From positions 620,001 to 684,000 of the forward strand of contig JACKCF010000001.1 in NCBI GenBank assembly GCA_020634165.1: a stretch of DNA of 64,000 nt, read 5' to 3'. The notes under the pieces are model-generated. The model searched no databases and was not told where the DNA came from. It saw only the letters and a list, made by a program, of their open reading frames with translations. Each line of letters begins with the position of its first letter. The stretch's first letter is position 1. The DNA is from Anaerolineaceae bacterium. GTDB lineage: Bacteria; Chloroflexota; Anaerolineae; Aggregatilineales; Phototrophicaceae. Below, in pieces: positions 1 through 8,811 of this stretch. The position numbers and the translations under genes are program-made.

Positions 1-278
1 TGGAAGACAGCGACGCCACCGTCGAATCGTTCAGCAGCCGGATGCTCGATGGCGATGTCACCTTCATTGATGAGACCACTGCCGAAGATGGCACCCTGCG
101 CCGCAGCTACCGCATCGAGAATCACCCGTCGCTGCCCAACGGCCAGATCGACCAGTTTTTCTATACCGAAGGCGGCAAGCTCACGGTCGTGGAAATGTAC
201 CTGTCGGATAACAACGCGACCAACACCACCGCCTTGACGACCATGCAAGCTGTCCTCAACAGCCTGCGCCTGAACTAA
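1..278 (+). CDS. C-terminal part of an unrecognised protein (5' end outside window)
   Basis: The frame is open from base 3 to a TAA at 276-278, so at least 91 residues are coded and the start lies upstream of the window. The visible part has alternating charged and beta-prone stretches (for example VTFIDETTAEDG and IDQFFYTEGGKLTVVEMYLSD), which suggests a small beta-rich soluble or secreted domain. I do not recognise the family. A strong hairpin-plus-T terminator follows 24 bases after the stop, so this is the last gene of its transcript. Confidence 0.75.
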   Translation, partial: EDSDATVESFSSRMLDGDVTFIDETTAEDGTLRRSYRIENHPSLPNGQIDQFFYTEGGKLTVVEMYLSDNNATNTTALTTMQAVLNSLRLN

Positions 279-302
279 TCTCACTGCAATTACGAGTCGT
301 AG

Positions 303-329
303 GGACGCAGCACACTGCGTCCTTTTTTT
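303..329 (+). terminator. Intrinsic terminator, also a copy of a dispersed palindrome
   Basis: Stem GGACGCAG (303-310), loop CACA, stem CTGCGTCC (315-322), then seven T (323-329). It ends the gene at 1-278. The core, preceded by GTAG, matches the dispersed palindromic family also seen near 37691, 41137 and 62951. Confidence 0.85.
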
Positions 330-353
330 GAAAATTGCTCTAGAGGGTACATT

Positions 354-695
354 TTGAAACGCAGCAAAGTAACATCTCGTTCCAAAGCAGCACAGCGAGA
401 TAGGCTGCCTTGCATACATCAGCACGGGCTGACAATTGCATTATCAGAGGTTCTGAAGGCAGATAAGAAAGTTGCGATTCGAATCAAAATTCCAGGTAAT
501 GAGGGAAGTGAATATTGGTTCAAAGATCCAACAGATCAGGCGATGCGAGAAGTTGTTTCAAAACTGGGTGATATTCTGATTCATATTGTTCCAAATGCTA
601 AACTTATTGTTGATGACTCTGGTGCGTCTGTTTGTGATGAAGAATTTTTACGCAAACAGGGCATAGAAATCAAATGCCCCATATTTCGCTGGTAA
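354..695 (+). CDS. Hypothetical protein, 113 aa
   Basis: The frame begins with TTG at 354; GAGGG about 9 bases upstream is a fair ribosome binding site, and no better start exists. The protein has a basic N-terminus (MKRSKVTSRSKAAQRDR), then a mixed alpha/beta region and ends in CPIFRW. The codons are visibly more AT-rich than those of the flanking genes, which could mean recent acquisition. I do not recognise the family. It stands alone between a terminator and the kinase gene at 725, 29 bases downstream, so the two may be co-transcribed. Confidence 0.6.
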   Translation: MKRSKVTSRSKAAQRDRLPCIHQHGLTIALSEVLKADKKVAIRIKIPGNEGSEYWFKDPTDQAMREVVSKLGDILIHIVPNAKLIVDDSGASVCDEEFLRKQGIEIKCPIFRW

Positions 696-724
696 GAGCA
701 ATCATCTGCGAATAGGATCGCCCT

Positions 725-1666
725 ATGGTCGCGACAACTACATTTTCCCAAGTTGATTTGATCGCTATTCTGGATACCTACAATCTGGGCGTTTATCGAA
801 CCTCTCGCCCGATCTCAGCCGGAACAGTCCAGACGAATTATCGCATTGAAACCACCCAGGGCGCGTTTGTCCTCAAATACTACGAGAACCGCAGCTACGA
901 ATCGGTGCAGTTTGAGGCCGATGTCGTACGTCTTATTCAAGCCCAGGGCTTCCCTTGTGCGGATGTGTACCCCAATCAACACGGTGAATACATCAGTCGG
1001 CATCAGCAAAAACCCTACATGCTATTTGAGTTTGTCGAAGGCGACTCGGTTGATGCATTTAGCCCGAACCAGTTGACGCAAGTCGCTCAACTGGCTGCGC
1101 GGCTACAGACCCTCGCAACAGGGTTTCGCCCGGAGACAATGCCTCATCGCTGGAACTATACGCCCGAACTATGCCTGCGATTAGCGCAGCAAAAGGCCAA
1201 CGAACTCGATTCGGAAATGAGCAATGCCAAGCTGCGCTGGTATGAACGTGAAGTCACGCGCCTGGAATTGCCGGACGCGCTGCCTAAGGGGGTCTGCCAC
1301 ACCGATTTCGATCCCTCGAATGTGCTGTTCAACGGCGATGAGGTCGCGGCTTTGCTCGATTTTGATGATGCCAACTATACCTACCTCACTTTTGATCTCA
1401 TCGCCCTGATTGATGGCAATGTCTGGCCATTTGGTGGCGAATTCAATCCGAGCCATGCACGGAAAATCGTACACGACTACATGGCTGTGCGACCGCTCAG
1501 CGAGGTAGAAAAATCGCACCTGTTTGATGTGCATAAACTGCAAATTTTCTTCGATGGCATCTGGTTTTATGCACGGGGCGAAGTCGATGATTTTTACGAG
1601 AAGCGGAAAGTCGCATACTTGGATAGTGTCGGGAGGGATGTGTACTATCGCGCGTTATTCGGGTAG
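725..1666 (+). CDS. APH-superfamily kinase (homoserine kinase type II / aminoglycoside phosphotransferase-like)
   Basis: A 313-residue protein with the eukaryotic-like kinase fold of the APH family. The catalytic loop is GVCHTDFDPSNVLF (Brenner H-x-D-x4-N motif, near residue 195) and the metal-binding DFDDA follows about 20 residues later. The N-terminal lobe has the ATP-anchoring lysine in FVLKYYE and the hinge-like MLFEFVEGDSV. This layout is typical of ThrB2-type homoserine kinases and of small-molecule choline/aminoglycoside kinases; the substrate cannot be settled from sequence alone and no threonine-pathway gene is nearby. The 3' end overlaps the convergent gene at 1655-1945 by 12 bases. 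Confidence 0.85.
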   Translation: MVATTTFSQVDLIAILDTYNLGVYRTSRPISAGTVQTNYRIETTQGAFVLKYYENRSYESVQFEADVVRLIQAQGFPCADVYPNQHGEYISRHQQKPYMLFEFVEGDSVDAFSPNQLTQVAQLAARLQTLATGFRPETMPHRWNYTPELCLRLAQQKANELDSEMSNAKLRWYEREVTRLELPDALPKGVCHTDFDPSNVLFNGDEVAALLDFDDANYTYLTFDLIALIDGNVWPFGGEFNPSHARKIVHDYMAVRPLSEVEKSHLFDVHKLQIFFDGIWFYARGEVDDFYEKRKVAYLDSVGRDVYYRALFG

Positions 1667-1945
1667 GTTTCCGTTTTCTCCGCGTCGTTGAATCTTTAGA
1701 GTGACTAGCCTGATGCTTGCAAACAGGATAATTGTAACTGGAAGAATTGCGCATAGACCGCAGACTAGTCCCAGATCGAATACCATGTTTTGAGTATCAT
1801 TCCACGGACCTCCTGCGGTTCCTGCTAAGCGCACAGCGAAGAGCCAAAGCAACCCAATTGCGACTATGCTCGTCAGCAAGCATACGATGAATAGCAAAAC
1901 AAACGGCCAGAGTCGTCGTTTATTCGTTCGTTTTCGTTTCTTCAT
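1655..1945 (-). CDS. Small two-helix membrane protein, 96 aa
   Basis: The N-terminus is strongly basic (MKKRKRTNKRR), followed by two hydrophobic segments at about residues 12-40 and 55-80, and a charged tail. By the positive-inside rule both termini should be cytoplasmic. No family is recognised and the ribosome binding site is weak. The 3' end overlaps the end of the kinase gene on the other strand by 12 bases, which is unusual but tolerable for convergent genes. Confidence 0.6.
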   Translation of the reverse strand: MKKRKRTNKRRLWPFVLLFIVCLLTSIVAIGLLWLFAVRLAGTAGGPWNDTQNMVFDLGLVCGLCAILPVTIILFASIRLVTLKIQRRGENGNLPE

Positions 1946-2052
1946 GGGCAGGATCGATTGATACTACTAGCACTATTCGTAAATACACCGATTCTAGCTA
2001 GACTTCTTGCTTATGATACATCGACCAGCAATGTCACAAATCTAGGAGTTGA

Positions 2053-2268
2053 ATGATGGAAGATAAAGCTTCGAGTATTCTGAATCCTGTGTGTCATAAC
2101 TGTGGAAGTCAGGATTTTGAATTTGGTACTTTGATTGCAGGGAAAGAGTCTCCTGGTAATTGGGCATACCATCGGCCCGCAGGTTCGACTTGGGAAGATG
2201 GTGATGTTCCGATCACAACTAGGCGCTGTAAAATCTGTGACAACGTGCAGTTATTTGCAACGCACTAA
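2053..2268 (+). CDS. Small zinc-ribbon-like protein, 71 aa
   Basis: Two Cys pairs, CHNCG (near residue 14) and CKIC (near residue 58), are spaced like a four-cysteine zinc ribbon. Between them is a Trp/Pro-rich stretch. The ATG is preceded by GGAG (tctaGGAGttga), giving good initiation; ATG 2056 is an alternative. Similar small proteins are often annotated as DUF with nucleic-acid zinc ribbon, but no function is known. It stands alone, ending 2 bases before the convergent methyltransferase. Confidence 0.65.
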   Translation: MMEDKASSILNPVCHNCGSQDFEFGTLIAGKESPGNWAYHRPAGSTWEDGDVPITTRRCKICDNVQLFATH

Positions 2269-2270
2269 TC

Positions 2271-2966
2271 TCAGTGATTAGCAACTAGCGGCTTCTTTGT
2301 GCGGAATAAAAATGTCGGCAGGGATGCGGGCTTTGTAACGGTCCCCGGCGGCAGGTTGAGCTGTTCAGCGATCTGGTAGTAAGTGGACATGGGACGGGCG
2401 TGACGCACCAGGATGCTTTCGAGGATGGGTGCCAACAGCGGTCGCAGCGGACTGGGGATTTTCGCGATAGCCAAAAAATTGAGCATCTGCTCGCGCGTGG
2501 CATCCGATGTGCTGTCGATCAGCAATAATTCGCCTCCAGGCTTGAGCACACGCCAGCTTTCACGGATGCCCTTGAGTGGGTCCGGCCAGTGCTTGACCGA
2601 GCCGAAACTGTACACCACATCAAAATGGGCATCCGGGAAGGGCAGCGCCAGCGCATCGGCCACCTCGAACTGGACTTGACACTGCTTGCGCTTCGCACGT
2701 ATCTCGGCGCGCGCAATCTGCGATTCGGTCAGGTCGATGCCAGTCAAATCCAGATGCGGATACAGTTCTTTCAGGCGAATGACGGCCTGCCCGCCGCCGC
2801 AGCCGATGTCGAGCACGCTTCGTTCGCGCTTTTCGGCGAGGATCGGTTCCAGCTTGAATTCCTTGAGGATGAAGGCATGCAGTTTCAGCGCCCGCTGGCC
2901 GACGATGTAGTCGTGCAGCCAGGCTTGCCAATCTGCATATTTCTCGATCATTCTAATAGGTAACAT
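2271..2966 (-). CDS. Class I SAM-dependent methyltransferase
   Basis: 231 residues. Motif I is VLDIGCGGGQAV (about 51-62), the acidic end of beta-2 is LTGIDLTE, motif II region is FEVADALALPFPDAHFDVV and motif III is LKPGGELLLIDS. This is the Methyltransf_11/25 layout (UbiE/COQ5-like, AdoMet as donor). The substrate is unknown and there is no operon partner. The C-terminus ends in a short basic tail rather than another domain. Confidence 0.88.
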   Translation of the reverse strand: MLPIRMIEKYADWQAWLHDYIVGQRALKLHAFILKEFKLEPILAEKRERSVLDIGCGGGQAVIRLKELYPHLDLTGIDLTESQIARAEIRAKRKQCQVQFEVADALALPFPDAHFDVVYSFGSVKHWPDPLKGIRESWRVLKPGGELLLIDSTSDATREQMLNFLAIAKIPSPLRPLLAPILESILVRHARPMSTYYQIAEQLNLPPGTVTKPASLPTFLFRTKKPLVANH

Positions 2967-3144
2967 CTCGTGCCTCCATCAGTTGACTGATTGTAGTGCT
3001 AATGCAATCATCTGGCCAACGAATGTCCCGCGCAAAACTTGTCGTCTTCCGCTTTTCCCAACCCATATTACCCAAATCCGCACCATATATCCCAACATCA
3101 GGCTCAGTGCTGTTAGCAGAAGTATAAGAACTTTGCTAGAGATG

Positions 3145-3173
3145 TTGACTCAAATAGGGGTTCGTGCTAACAT
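3145..3173 (+). promoter_or_regulatory. Sigma-70 promoter of groES-groEL
   Basis: TTGACT (3145-3150), 17-base spacer, TAACAT (3168-3173). Transcription should start near 3180, just ahead of the CIRCE operator. The stretch 2967-3144 upstream shows nothing else I can support. Confidence 0.85.
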
Positions 3174-3187
3174 GCTGGCCGTAAGCT

Positions 3188-3214
3188 TTAGCACTCTCCT
3201 GTTGTGAGTGCTAA
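3188..3214. promoter_or_regulatory. CIRCE operator (HrcA-binding site)
   Basis: TTAGCACTC (3188-3196), nine-base spacer, GAGTGCTAA (3206-3214): a perfect match to the consensus. It lies immediately downstream of the predicted transcription start, so bound HrcA would block initiation and the RNA hairpin would lie in the 5' leader. The hrcA gene is not in the window. Confidence 0.97.
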
Positions 3215-3288
3215 ATATCTGATTGAACGTTAAGTATTCGTTTGTTTGCACCGCAACATATTTGAGAACCCTTAGGAGGAGATCAACA

Positions 3289-3585
3289 ATGGCGGACGTG
3301 AATATTCGCCCACTGGGTGATCGCGTGGTTGTAGAACCCATCGAGCAGGAAACAACCACCGCAAGCGGCCTGGTTTTACCAGAAAGCGCAAAAGAAAAAC
3401 CACAGACCGGTAAGGTCGTTGCTGTTGGCCTTGGCCGCAAAGACGATGATGGCAAGCGCATCCAGATGGATGTCGAAGCTGGCCAGACCATCCTCTTTGC
3501 CAAGTACGCTGGCACAGAAATCAAGCTCGGTGAACGCAAAGTTCTGATCATGAAAGAATCTGACATTCTGGGTATTGTTGAGTAA
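3289..3585 (+). CDS. groES: Co-chaperonin GroES (Hsp10)
   Basis: 98 residues from ATG 3289, which has a strong site (AGGAGGA, about 3274-3280). An upstream ATG at 3223 would add 22 residues unlike any GroES and is rejected. The protein reads [14 protein letters not shown] at the start, then a mobile-loop region around [19 protein letters not shown], and ends [10 protein letters not shown], all typical of the heptameric lid of GroEL. It is the first gene of the CIRCE-controlled operon; groEL follows after 141 bases. Confidence 0.98.
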   Translation: MADVNIRPLGDRVVVEPIEQETTTASGLVLPESAKEKPQTGKVVAVGLGRKDDDGKRIQMDVEAGQTILFAKYAGTEIKLGERKVLIMKESDILGIVE

Positions 3586-3726
3586 GCCACTCGGCGCTCA
3601 TCAACCAGGATGTTTTTAATTCCAGCGGAGGCTGCGGCAGCCGTTGGGATGTGCCCGCAAGGGCCGCTATCGTAAACATAACAACACAGACAAGTAACCC
3701 TGACGAATGTCTGGAGGAAAAGAAAC

Positions 3727-5379
3727 ATGCCTAAACAACTCGTTTTCAGAGATGAAGCGCGTCGCAAGCTGCAGGCCGGTGTCGACAAGGTCGCTAACGC
3801 TGTCAGCACGACGCTTGGCCCTAAAGGCCGTAACGTCGCCCTCGACAAGAAATTCGGCGCACCGACCGTAACCCACGATGGTGTGACCGTCGCCAAGGAA
3901 ATTGAACTGGAAGACCCATATGAGAACATGGGCGCCCAGTTGCTGAAGGAAGCCGCCACCAAGACCAACGACATCGCTGGTGATGGCACCACCACCGCCA
4001 CCGTTCTGGCCCAGGCCATCGTCACTGAAGGCCTGAAGAATGTGGCTGCTGGCGCCAATCCGATGCTGCTCAAGCGTGGCATTATTGAAGCTGCCAAGGT
4101 CGTCAGCGAGTTCATCCTCCAACAAGCGACCCAAATTGACACCAAAGAAGAAATTGCCAGCGTTGCCAGCGTCAGCGCCCAGGACACCGAGATCGGTAAC
4201 CTGATTGCTGAAGTGATGGACAAAGTCGGCAAGGATGGCGTCGTCCAGGTAGAAGAATCACGCGGTCTGGAAACAGAAGTCGAATATGTTGAAGGTATGC
4301 AGTTCGACCGGGGTTACATCAGCGCTTACTTCATCAGCAACCCGGACTCGATGGAAGCCAGCATTGAAGAACCCTACATCCTGATCCACGACAAGAAGAT
4401 CAGTGCCGCCCAGGATATCATTCCCATTCTGGAAAAACTGATCCAGATCGGCAAGCGTGAACTGATCATCATCGCGGAAGATGTTGACGGCGAAGCCCTC
4501 GCCACCCTGGTTCTGAACAAGATTCGTGGCATGCTGAACGTCCTGGCTGTGAAAGCCCCTGGCTTCGGTGATCGCCGTAAGGCCATGCTGCGCGACATCG
4601 CCATCCTGACCGGTGGTACCGTCATCAGCGAAGAAACTGGCCGCAAGCTGGACAGCGTCACCATCCAGGACCTGGGCCGCGCCGCCAAGGTCGTCAGCAC
4701 CAAGGACGAAACGGTTATCGTTGATGGCGCTGGTGAAGAAGAATCGATCCAGGCTCGCGTCAAGGAAATCGAGACCGAAATCGACAACAGCACCAGCGAC
4801 TACGACCGCGAAAAGCTGCAGGAACGCAAAGCCAAGCTGGCTGGTGGTGTAGCTGTTATCCGCGTCGGTGCCGCCACCGAAACCGAACTGAAGGAAAAGA
4901 AGCATCGCGTTGAGGATGCCCTGAGCGCCACCCGCGCTGCTGTTGAAGAAGGTATCGTCCCTGGTGGTGGTGTCGCTCTGATCAACGCCGTCAGCTCGCT
5001 CGATGGTATCAAGCTCGGCAATGAAGACGAAAATACAGGCGTGAACATCGTTCGCAAGGCCCTGGAAGTTCCGATGCGCAAGATCGCTTCCAACGCTGGC
5101 GATGATGGCGCAGTCATCATCGAGAACGTCCGCCGCCTGCAGAAGAGCCGCAAGAACCATCGCGTTGGCTACAACGTCATGACGGGCGAATATGCCGACA
5201 TGATCGAAGCAGGTATTCCGGACCCGGCCAAAGTGACTCGTGGCGCAGTCGAAAATGCTAGCTCGATTGCTTCCATGATCCTGACCACCGAAGCCCTCAT
5301 CACCGATGTGCCGGAAGATGAGAAGCCGATGCCCGGTGGTGGTATGGACGGCATGGGCGGTATGGGCGGCATGATGTAA
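3727..5379 (+). CDS. groEL: Chaperonin GroEL (Hsp60)
   Basis: 550 residues, full length for the family. The ATP-binding motif GDGTTT is near residue 86, the apical domain is intact, and the C-terminus is the usual Gly-Met tail (GGMGGMM). It forms the tetradecameric folding chamber with GroES in the cytoplasm. GGAGGA lies 10 bases before the ATG. It is the second gene of the heat-shock operon and is closed by a strong terminator at 5418-5454. Codon use is very regular (GAA, GCC, CTG), as expected of a highly expressed gene. Confidence 0.98.
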   Translation: MPKQLVFRDEARRKLQAGVDKVANAVSTTLGPKGRNVALDKKFGAPTVTHDGVTVAKEIELEDPYENMGAQLLKEAATKTNDIAGDGTTTATVLAQAIVTEGLKNVAAGANPMLLKRGIIEAAKVVSEFILQQATQIDTKEEIASVASVSAQDTEIGNLIAEVMDKVGKDGVVQVEESRGLETEVEYVEGMQFDRGYISAYFISNPDSMEASIEEPYILIHDKKISAAQDIIPILEKLIQIGKRELIIIAEDVDGEALATLVLNKIRGMLNVLAVKAPGFGDRRKAMLRDIAILTGGTVISEETGRKLDSVTIQDLGRAAKVVSTKDETVIVDGAGEEESIQARVKEIETEIDNSTSDYDREKLQERKAKLAGGVAVIRVGAATETELKEKKHRVEDALSATRAAVEEGIVPGGGVALINAVSSLDGIKLGNEDENTGVNIVRKALEVPMRKIASNAGDDGAVIIENVRRLQKSRKNHRVGYNVMTGEYADMIEAGIPDPAKVTRGAVENASSIASMILTTEALITDVPEDEKPMPGGGMDGMGGMGGMM

Positions 5380-5417
5380 GCTGCTGTTTAACAGCAAAAC
5401 ATCACACTCAAACAAAA

Positions 5418-5454
5418 AAACAGACCATCTCATCACGAGGTGGTCTGTTTTTTT
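5418..5454. terminator. Bidirectional intrinsic terminator after groEL
   Basis: AAACAGACCA (5418-5427) pairs with TGGTCTGTTT (5441-5450), with A-run upstream and T-run downstream, so it works for groEL (+) and for the convergent gene at 5477-5923 (-). Confidence 0.93.
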
Positions 5455-5476
5455 ATCCATACGAGAGCGTATAAGA

Positions 5477-5923
5477 TCAGGTGGTGGCTGGTACTTCTAA
5501 ATGATTTTTTAGCGTTATCAACGAATTGCGGACGTTGCTGTCAAAATTGCCTTTAACAAGGTTGAGCGCCAATGTGCTGAAAAAGCCTTTGGGCTGGCCA
5601 TTTGAATAATAAGTAACGCGCGTGCCAATCAGCGCCGACTCAAATGTCCACACGATCCTTATATCTGCTGAGTTTGATGTGTGCGTATAGATGAGTCGCA
5701 ACGGTGGGCTTGATTCAATAAGCGTATAAGTCGATATAATTTCACGCCCCATAAAATCGAATATAACGGTCCAATGGTCGCCGACTTTGGGCTGCCCTCC
5801 CTGGAAGTCCCTTATTTCTCGTGCAGATGGATTCATATCGGCTTGCTTTTTAGGATCGGCGATGAAGTCGAAGGCGGCTTCCCTGGTACACGCGATATCA
5901 ATGTACTCATGTGTGACTGGCAT
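5477..5923 (-). CDS. SRPBCC (START/Bet v1-like) family protein
   Basis: 148 residues with the SRPBCC pattern: an N-terminal strand HEYIDIACTREAAFDFIADPKK, a central WTVIFDFMGREIISTYTLIE, and a long C-terminal helix ending NSLITLKNHL. The fold is a deep hydrophobic ligand pocket; members bind lipids or small aromatics, or act as polyketide cyclases. The ligand is unknown. It is transcribed after the hydrolase at 5980-6810 on the same strand (56-base gap), so the two may form an operon. Confidence 0.8.
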   Translation of the reverse strand: MPVTHEYIDIACTREAAFDFIADPKKQADMNPSAREIRDFQGGQPKVGDHWTVIFDFMGREIISTYTLIESSPPLRLIYTHTSNSADIRIVWTFESALIGTRVTYYSNGQPKGFFSTLALNLVKGNFDSNVRNSLITLKNHLEVPATT

Positions 5924-5979
5924 AATTCTCTCATTCTTAAAAACTAAATCTTGCCTAATTTTTGAGATAAATCTACTGG

Positions 5980-6810
5980 CTACAGCGCTTCCAAAAATGC
6001 GGTAATATGTGGCTCCGTCTCATTCCACTGAGACATAAAGAAGACGTGATCGTCATAAGGCATTTTGATCGTTTGCAAGTTGTGGGCATGTTGAGCGACA
6101 AAAGCGACATCCTTATCACGCATAAGGCCACTTTGCCCGAACTGTGCAGGCATCAGCAGAATGGGGCAGGTAGTCGCTTCTAATGCTTCAGCAAAATCGA
6201 ACCCGCCTAGACCACGACTCTCTAAGGCCAATTTTACCGCTCTTGGGTCTAAACACTGGTATTGTGTGGCGAGTTGTCGCACTGTGTTTTCGTCAGCTTC
6301 AGGTTCCAGTTGGCGGCAGGCTTCCAGGATGACTTCATAAGGTGGATTCTGGCTAATAAGGCTATATAACATGGTTAGCCCGGTATTGAGATCGGGTAGG
6401 TCGGTGATGGGCAATTCACGCATAGCCAGAGGCGGGTCAAGCAGGACAAGGGCGCGGACAGCATCACCGAGTTGCGCCCCCACACCCATGGCGGTCATCG
6501 CCCCCAGGGAATGCCCGACAATGACCGTTGGTTGGTCAATGTTGCTCGTGATGAATGCTACAATGTCTTCGACACAATCGATAATGTGATAAGTGTTTTC
6601 ATCAGTCGCATGGCTGGATTTGCCATGCCCGCGTAGGTCAATGGCATATTGATGCCAAAATGGGCCATACTGAGCGATGACGGTATCCTCCCAGGCGTGA
6701 CGCCATCCCGTCAGCCCATGTAGCAAGACCATCGGGTCGCCATTAGTGGGGCCTTCGCCATAACTTAGAGTGATCTCGCCAGCTTGAAAGGATTTTTCCA
6801 AAAGAGCCAC
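5980..6810 (-). CDS. Alpha/beta-fold hydrolase
   Basis: 276 residues. The oxyanion-hole strand is VLLHGLTG, the nucleophile elbow is GHSLGA (near residue 100) and the catalytic acid is probably in the region after ILLMPAQFG. A His in YDDHVFFM near the C-terminus fits the catalytic triad. The family includes esterases, haloperoxidase-like and C-C bond hydrolases; substrate unknown. It is upstream of the SRPBCC gene and divergent from a second alpha/beta hydrolase at 6933. Confidence 0.88.
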   Translation of the reverse strand: MALLEKSFQAGEITLSYGEGPTNGDPMVLLHGLTGWRHAWEDTVIAQYGPFWHQYAIDLRGHGKSSHATDENTYHIIDCVEDIVAFITSNIDQPTVIVGHSLGAMTAMGVGAQLGDAVRALVLLDPPLAMRELPITDLPDLNTGLTMLYSLISQNPPYEVILEACRQLEPEADENTVRQLATQYQCLDPRAVKLALESRGLGGFDFAEALEATTCPILLMPAQFGQSGLMRDKDVAFVAQHAHNLQTIKMPYDDHVFFMSQWNETEPHITAFLEAL

Positions 6811-6932
6811 TTGTATTTCCCTCCCTCAATAACATTTCAGTCATAATAACATGGTCATCCAAACGGCTTGCATCTGTTTGCGAATTTCTGTATGCTGAAA
6901 TAGGTTCATAACGGTTCATTAGGAGAATATGT

Positions 6933-7742
6933 ATGCCAATAGCTGCCGTAAATGGCACAGAGTTATATTATGAAGTCGCCGGAGAAGGCGTTCCGATTAT
7001 TTTTTTGCACGCGGGTATTGCCGACAGCCGCATGTGGGCGACGCAGGTCAAGCCACTTTCCAAGGAGTATCGCGTCGTTACGTTCGATATGCGCGGCTAC
7101 GGACAGTCGCCGTATGTTGATGGCGAATATGCGCGTCATGAAGATTTGCGCGCGCTCATGGATCATCTCGATATCAGGCAGGCAGTACTGGTAGGGTGTT
7201 CCCAGGGTGGGATGGTCGCCTTTGATTTTGCCCTCAGCTATCCTTCGCGTGTCAAAGCCATCATTGGCGTCGGCCCAGGTCTCAGCGGCCACAAATTCAA
7301 TTGGCCGGACATCCCATTAATTCAATCTATGGAAGCCTCTGAAGAAGAAGCCCAGCGCACGGGCGATTATTCTGAGCTTTGCGCGCTGGAACTGAAGCTA
7401 TGGGTGATCGGGCCAGAGCGCGAATTCAGTGCAGTCTCGGAAGAAGTGCGTCGGCTGGCGTTCGATATGAATATGCTGGCCCTTGTGAGTGACTTCAAAG
7501 AGGGGGCGAAAGTGCTCGAACTGGACCCGCCTGCTGCGCAACGCCTGGGCGATCTATCGTGCCCGGTGCTGCTCATCGTGGGCGAAAATGACCTGTCAGT
7601 GATTCATGACAAGGTGGCTTTCATCCGTGCCAATGCGCCTGACGTACAGCAGATCACGATGGCCAATGCCGCCCACCTGCCCAACATGGAGCATCCGCAG
7701 CAGTTCAACCAGATTGTGCTGGACTTCATGGACTCGCTTTGA
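6933..7742 (+). CDS. Alpha/beta-fold hydrolase
   Basis: 269 residues: PIIFLHAGIADSRMW (oxyanion region), DMRGYGQS, nucleophile elbow GCSQGG (Ser near 94), acid in LLIVGENDLSVIH and His in AAHLPNMEHP. This is a classical catalytic triad of the hydrolase/3-oxoadipate enol-lactonase-like group. The start ATG has AGGAG 7 bases upstream. It diverges from the hydrolase at 5980-6810 but belongs to a different subgroup. Substrate unknown. Confidence 0.9.
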   Translation: MPIAAVNGTELYYEVAGEGVPIIFLHAGIADSRMWATQVKPLSKEYRVVTFDMRGYGQSPYVDGEYARHEDLRALMDHLDIRQAVLVGCSQGGMVAFDFALSYPSRVKAIIGVGPGLSGHKFNWPDIPLIQSMEASEEEAQRTGDYSELCALELKLWVIGPEREFSAVSEEVRRLAFDMNMLALVSDFKEGAKVLELDPPAAQRLGDLSCPVLLIVGENDLSVIHDKVAFIRANAPDVQQITMANAAHLPNMEHPQQFNQIVLDFMDSL

Positions 7743-7812
7743 AAACTTGTCCTCGAACTGCTGCGCAATCGAGGTTTGAAAAGGCCAATTAAAGACAAAT
7801 ACACCAAACTCC

Positions 7813-7845
7813 TTGACTCTTCCCCTGGGGAAGACTGCATACTAC
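7813..7845 (+). promoter_or_regulatory. MerR-type promoter with long spacer and embedded operator
   Basis: TTGACT (7813-7818) and CATACT (7838-7843) are 19 bases apart, too far for normal sigma-70 use but the hallmark of MerR-family activation by DNA untwisting. The spacer holds an imperfect palindrome at 7816-7836 (ACTCTTCCCC, central T, GGGGAAGACT; 9 of 10 pairs). It is 60 bases upstream of a MerR gene, which suggests autoregulation. Confidence 0.85.
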
Positions 7846-7903
7846 ATCCAGAAGGCGGCCTTCAATCATCAAAACCAGAGCAAGTCGCGTTGTGGAGCGT
7901 ATC

Positions 7904-8737
7904 ATGTTGAAGATTGGTGAGTTTTCTAGTCTCAGTCAGATTAGCATCAAGGCCCTACACATCTATGATGAGCGTGGCCTGCTGCGACCTGAACATGTCG
8001 ATAAGTTCACAGGCTATCGCTACTACACGATGAAGCAACTGCCGCGTGCACATCGCATCATGGCATTGAAGGGCCTGGGATTATCGCTGGACCAGATTGG
8101 TGTCATCATCAATCAGGCGATGAATATAGACGAACTGCGCGGCATGTTTCGTCTGAAACAATCCGAACTTGAGCAACGGGTACGAGAAGAACAAGAGCGG
8201 CTGGCTATGGTTGAATTTCACTTAAGGATGATCGAAGTGGAGGACAACATGCCTGATTTGAATGTGATCGTAAAGGAAATTCCGTCGTTTGCCGCCTTAT
8301 ATCTACGCTTCCGCCCGGTTGAACATCAAATTCCAACTCTGGGGGAAGAAATTAATGAGTTGATTGCATCGGGGGAGATTGCTCATACGGGCCAATGGAT
8401 GGGGGGCGTATATGGTGAAAAGGTCAATCCTGATGATTATGAGTTCGCCTTCATTGTGCCAGTGACCGAAGACCAATCTGGAGATGTCGAATTATCCACT
8501 GGCGATACACTTGCACTCACGCAGATGCCACCCGCTTTGGCCGCCACGATTGTTGTTAACGCACATGGCGAAGCCGAGTTGTTTGAAAAACAGGTGTTGC
8601 TGAAGCGTTGGGCTATCGACAACGGCTATGAACTGTGCAATGAATATCGGGCGATCCATCATAAAGGCCCGATGCACCATGTACCACAATCCGAATTTGT
8701 GACTGAGTTGCAGATTGTTATTGAAAATCGGTCCTAA
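7904..8737 (+). CDS. MerR-family regulator with GyrI-like effector domain
   Basis: 277 residues from ATG 7904 (GGAGC 5 bases upstream); a GTG at 7892 would add four residues. The N-terminus is a MerR winged helix (LKIGEFSSLSQISIKALHIYDERGLLRP), followed by the dimerisation coiled coil around residues 80-120. From about residue 125 a GyrI/AraC-E-bind-like domain begins (VIVKEIPSFAALYLRFRP), which in BmrR/BltR relatives binds lipophilic cations or other small ligands. A MerR-type operator lies directly upstream. No efflux pump is adjacent, so its regulon beyond itself is unclear. Confidence 0.9.
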   Translation: MLKIGEFSSLSQISIKALHIYDERGLLRPEHVDKFTGYRYYTMKQLPRAHRIMALKGLGLSLDQIGVIINQAMNIDELRGMFRLKQSELEQRVREEQERLAMVEFHLRMIEVEDNMPDLNVIVKEIPSFAALYLRFRPVEHQIPTLGEEINELIASGEIAHTGQWMGGVYGEKVNPDDYEFAFIVPVTEDQSGDVELSTGDTLALTQMPPALAATIVVNAHGEAELFEKQVLLKRWAIDNGYELCNEYRAIHHKGPMHHVPQSEFVTELQIVIENRS

Positions 8738-8765
8738 TCGGTAATCATCACAGAAGGTAAGTGCG

Positions 8766-8802
8766 TAACAGGCCTCTCATAGCAAGGGGCCTGTTATTTT
8801 TG
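8766..8802 (+). terminator. Intrinsic terminator of the MerR gene
   Basis: TAACAGGCC (8766-8774) pairs with GGCCTGTTA (8788-8796), followed by five T. Confidence 0.88.
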
Positions 8803-8811
8803 GGATAGTTT

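Noticed and set aside
3223..3288. 22-residue N-terminal extension of GroES
   Set aside because: No ribosome binding site and no family match; the strong AGGAGGA site serves ATG 3289.
3150..4232. 360-codon antisense frame across groES and the groEL 5' end
   Set aside because: It spans the CIRCE operator, the promoter and two certain genes.
4258..5460. 400-codon open frame antisense to groEL
   Set aside because: It mirrors the regular codon use of groEL, has no ribosome binding site and resembles no protein.
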